Source: an uncultured Oscillospiraceae bacterium
GTDB taxonomy: Bacteria > Bacillota > Clostridia > Oscillospirales > Oscillospiraceae
DNA: 7,720 bases
Direction: 5' to 3'
NCBI GenBank assembly: GCA_934572355.1
Contig: CAKTKV010000077.1
Coordinates: 1 to 7,720 of the forward strand
The notes below the pieces were generated by a model that was given only the letters and a program-made list of their open reading frames with translations, did no database searches and had not been told where the DNA came from. Numbering within the stretch: position 1 is the first letter of the stretch; the number at the start of each line of letters is the position of its first letter. Shown in pieces: positions 6,656 to 7,720 of the stretch. Position numbers and translations under genes: made by a program.

Positions 6656-7258
6656 TTATCTCCCGGCGATCTTGAGGCAGAAGTCGCAGCAGTCGTCCCC
6701 GCGGCCAAGCGTCTTTGTGCGGTGCCAATAAAGCTTTGGGTGCATGCCGTCGTATGTGATATCGTCGCTGTCGCAAAAGCTGGGGCACAGCTCCGGGCAG
6801 CCGTACTGCACGCAGGTGTCGTGATAGGGGCAGCGGGTCATGTCGATGCGCCAGACGCCGCCCGTGACCTGTATCTCCGTTGCGGCAAAGCCCGCCGCTT
6901 CGCCGAAGAGTTTCGGCGTCTGCTTTGCGAAAATGCCCGGGACTTTTTTGTAAAAGCCCGGTATGCGCATGAGCTTGAGGATAATGCCCTTGAGCCGCCA
7001 TGCGCGCTTTTCCACATAGCCGTGGACGGTTTGAAGCGCTTCCTCCTTGGGCATCGCCGTCTGCAAGGTCTCATATATCGCGATGCCCGGGAGTATCTGG
7101 TTTTCCAGATGCTGCCGCTTTTCCTTGGAAGCCCCGGCGCTCTCCGCGCGAAGCTCGGCTATTCTCTTTTCAAAGGCGGCGTTCAGCTCCGCTTCCTTTT
7201 CCGGAAAGCGCTGATGCACAGTCTCCCGAAACTCCGGGATCAAATAGCTTTCTTTCAT
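6656..7258 (-). CDS. L-2-amino-thiazoline-4-carboxylic acid hydrolase family protein (copy B)
   Basis: This complete 200-residue member of the ATC hydrolase family has no signal peptide and is probably cytoplasmic. The N-terminal half is helical and highly charged (KRIAELRAESAGASKEKRQH, 31-50), with a KKVPGIF segment near 104-110. The conserved core is Cys143, an 18-residue spacer, Cys162, Asp165, then HRTKTLGRGDDCCDFC with Cys190, Cys191 and Asp192. It has extra cysteines at 149, 154, 157 and 194, which copy A lacks, so metal or thiol chemistry is conceivable. The ATG at 7258 is preceded by GGAGGAG three bases away, and the gene begins 18 bases after the stop of copy C. The methyltransferase starts five bases after its TAA. 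The founding family activity belongs to thiazoline/cysteine metabolism; whether it applies here is unknown. Confidence 0.87.
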   Translation of the reverse strand: MKESYLIPEFRETVHQRFPEKEAELNAAFEKRIAELRAESAGASKEKRQHLENQILPGIAIYETLQTAMPKEEALQTVHGYVEKRAWRLKGIILKLMRIPGFYKKVPGIFAKQTPKLFGEAAGFAATEIQVTGGVWRIDMTRCPYHDTCVQYGCPELCPSFCDSDDITYDGMHPKLYWHRTKTLGRGDDCCDFCLKIAGR

Positions 7259-7261
7259 GTT

Positions 7262-7268
7262 CTCCTCC
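7262..7268 (-). promoter_or_regulatory. Ribosome binding site of ATC hydrolase-family copy B
   Basis: GGAGGAG on the minus strand, in the 18-base gap between copies C and B. It is close to the ATG at 7258 and confirms that start. Confidence 0.7.
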
Positions 7269-7276
7269 GGGGCGCT

Positions 7277-7720
7277 TTACGCCTTTTTCTTATACCCGCA
7301 GTCGCAGTACGGGCCGCCGGAAGCGAGGGTGTACTCGCGCACGAAGTCCGTCGTGCCCCCAGCCTCGGCCATGGTGTAGTCCAGATGGCACATGGCGGGC
7401 GTCAGATCGTACAAGCCCTGCTCTTTCATCAGCGTGCAGATGCCGCACTTGTCAAACCTTGCTTCATAGCCGCTGCCGTCGGGATATTCGTAATATTCCA
7501 TGTTCCATGAATACGGGTTCCTGTCCGCAGCGCGCAGGGCGGCGGTAGCCTTCATCCCGGCGATGTCCTTGGGCGTGAATTTTGACTTCCCGCTCTTGCG
7601 GCAAAACCACTTCATGGGGCCGGTCATCATAGCGTCCGCGTAATACTTCGTCAGCGGCTCCACCTGCGGGCGCTCCGGCATGGAAAGGATGAACGCGCAG
7701 AGCATCGCGCTGTTCACGAT
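7277..7720 (-). CDS. L-2-amino-thiazoline-4-carboxylic acid hydrolase family protein (copy C, 5' end outside window)
   Basis: The C-terminal 147 residues of a third ATC hydrolase-family protein; the frame is open at the window edge, so the gene starts beyond 7720. A GTG at 7717-7715 lies in frame, but it falls inside what looks like the family's helical N-terminal region and has no visible ribosome site, so it is not taken as the start. The conserved core, numbered from the edge, is Cys92, an 18-residue spacer, Cys111, Asp114, then REYTLASGGPYCDCGY with Cys139, Asp140 and Cys141. The ending differs from copies A and B (CDC in place of CCD) and is followed by a basic tail KKKA. This copy is more divergent from A and B than they are from each other around the last motif. 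It ends at the TAA at 7277-7279, 18 bases before copy B. Confidence 0.82.
   Translation of the reverse strand: MVNSAMLCAFILSMPERPQVEPLTKYYADAMMTGPMKWFCRKSGKSKFTPKDIAGMKATAALRAADRNPYSWNMEYYEYPDGSGYEARFDKCGICTLMKEQGLYDLTPAMCHLDYTMAEAGGTTDFVREYTLASGGPYCDCGYKKKA

Noticed and set aside
6651..7001. Upstream extension of the methyltransferase frame
   Set aside because: The extra residues are another frame of the ATC hydrolase-family gene. The methyltransferase fold starts at the ATG at 6650, which has its own ribosome site.
6608..7510. Plus-strand open frame of 300 codons opposite ATC hydrolase-family copies B and C
   Set aside because: It is antisense to two well-supported genes with good ribosome sites. 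Its composition is that of a G+C-rich shadow and it has no recognisable motif.
1..7720. CRISPR arrays, tRNA or rRNA genes, insertion sequences
   Set aside because: I saw no spaced direct repeats, no cloverleaf-like or rRNA-like sequence, no transposase motifs and no terminal inverted repeats. The window is almost entirely protein-coding.

Overview
All genes in this window lie on the minus strand and are packed head to tail. The longest gap between them is about 71 bases, and several junctions share an ATGA overlap, so this looks like one long leftward transcription unit entering from beyond base 7720 and leaving past base 1. High G+C content, strong AGGAGG-type ribosome sites, GTG starts and the mix of protein families suggest a G+C-rich gut Clostridia member (Oscillospiraceae/Lachnospiraceae type). 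That placement is inferred from style, not from a marker gene.

In transcription order, right to left: a 5'-truncated and then a complete member of the L-2-amino-thiazoline-4-carboxylic acid (ATC) hydrolase family; a class I SAM-dependent methyltransferase; a GNAT N-acetyltransferase; an alpha/beta hydrolase interrupted by an in-frame TAG; a small multi-pass membrane protein of unknown family; a third ATC hydrolase-family protein; an AraC-family regulator with a one-base frameshift; a lipoprotein N-terminus that runs directly into the middle of an ABC exporter membrane domain; the rest of that ABC half-transporter with its own ATPase domain; and the N-terminal membrane domain of a second ABC half-transporter, cut by the window edge.

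The right half (about 3438-7720) contains small-molecule-type enzymes that are intact except for the hydrolase. The left half (1-3417) resembles the regulator plus paired ABC half-transporter arrangement known from siderophore loci (YbtA/YbtP/YbtQ type). One reading is an enzyme set that modifies a small molecule, linked to a sensor and a transporter for it; this is inference.

The most striking feature is a concentration of lesions: an amber codon at 5097-5099, a G-run frameshift at 3266-3268, a lipoprotein/ABC fusion near 1900, a second frameshift near 1850, and an apparent loss of two membrane helices near 1724. TAG also serves as a genuine terminator here (at 2439-2441 and 3438-3440), so the amber codon is not explained by a recoded genome. 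Either the operon is decaying, or the sequence has consensus or assembly errors. The raw sequence cannot settle which.
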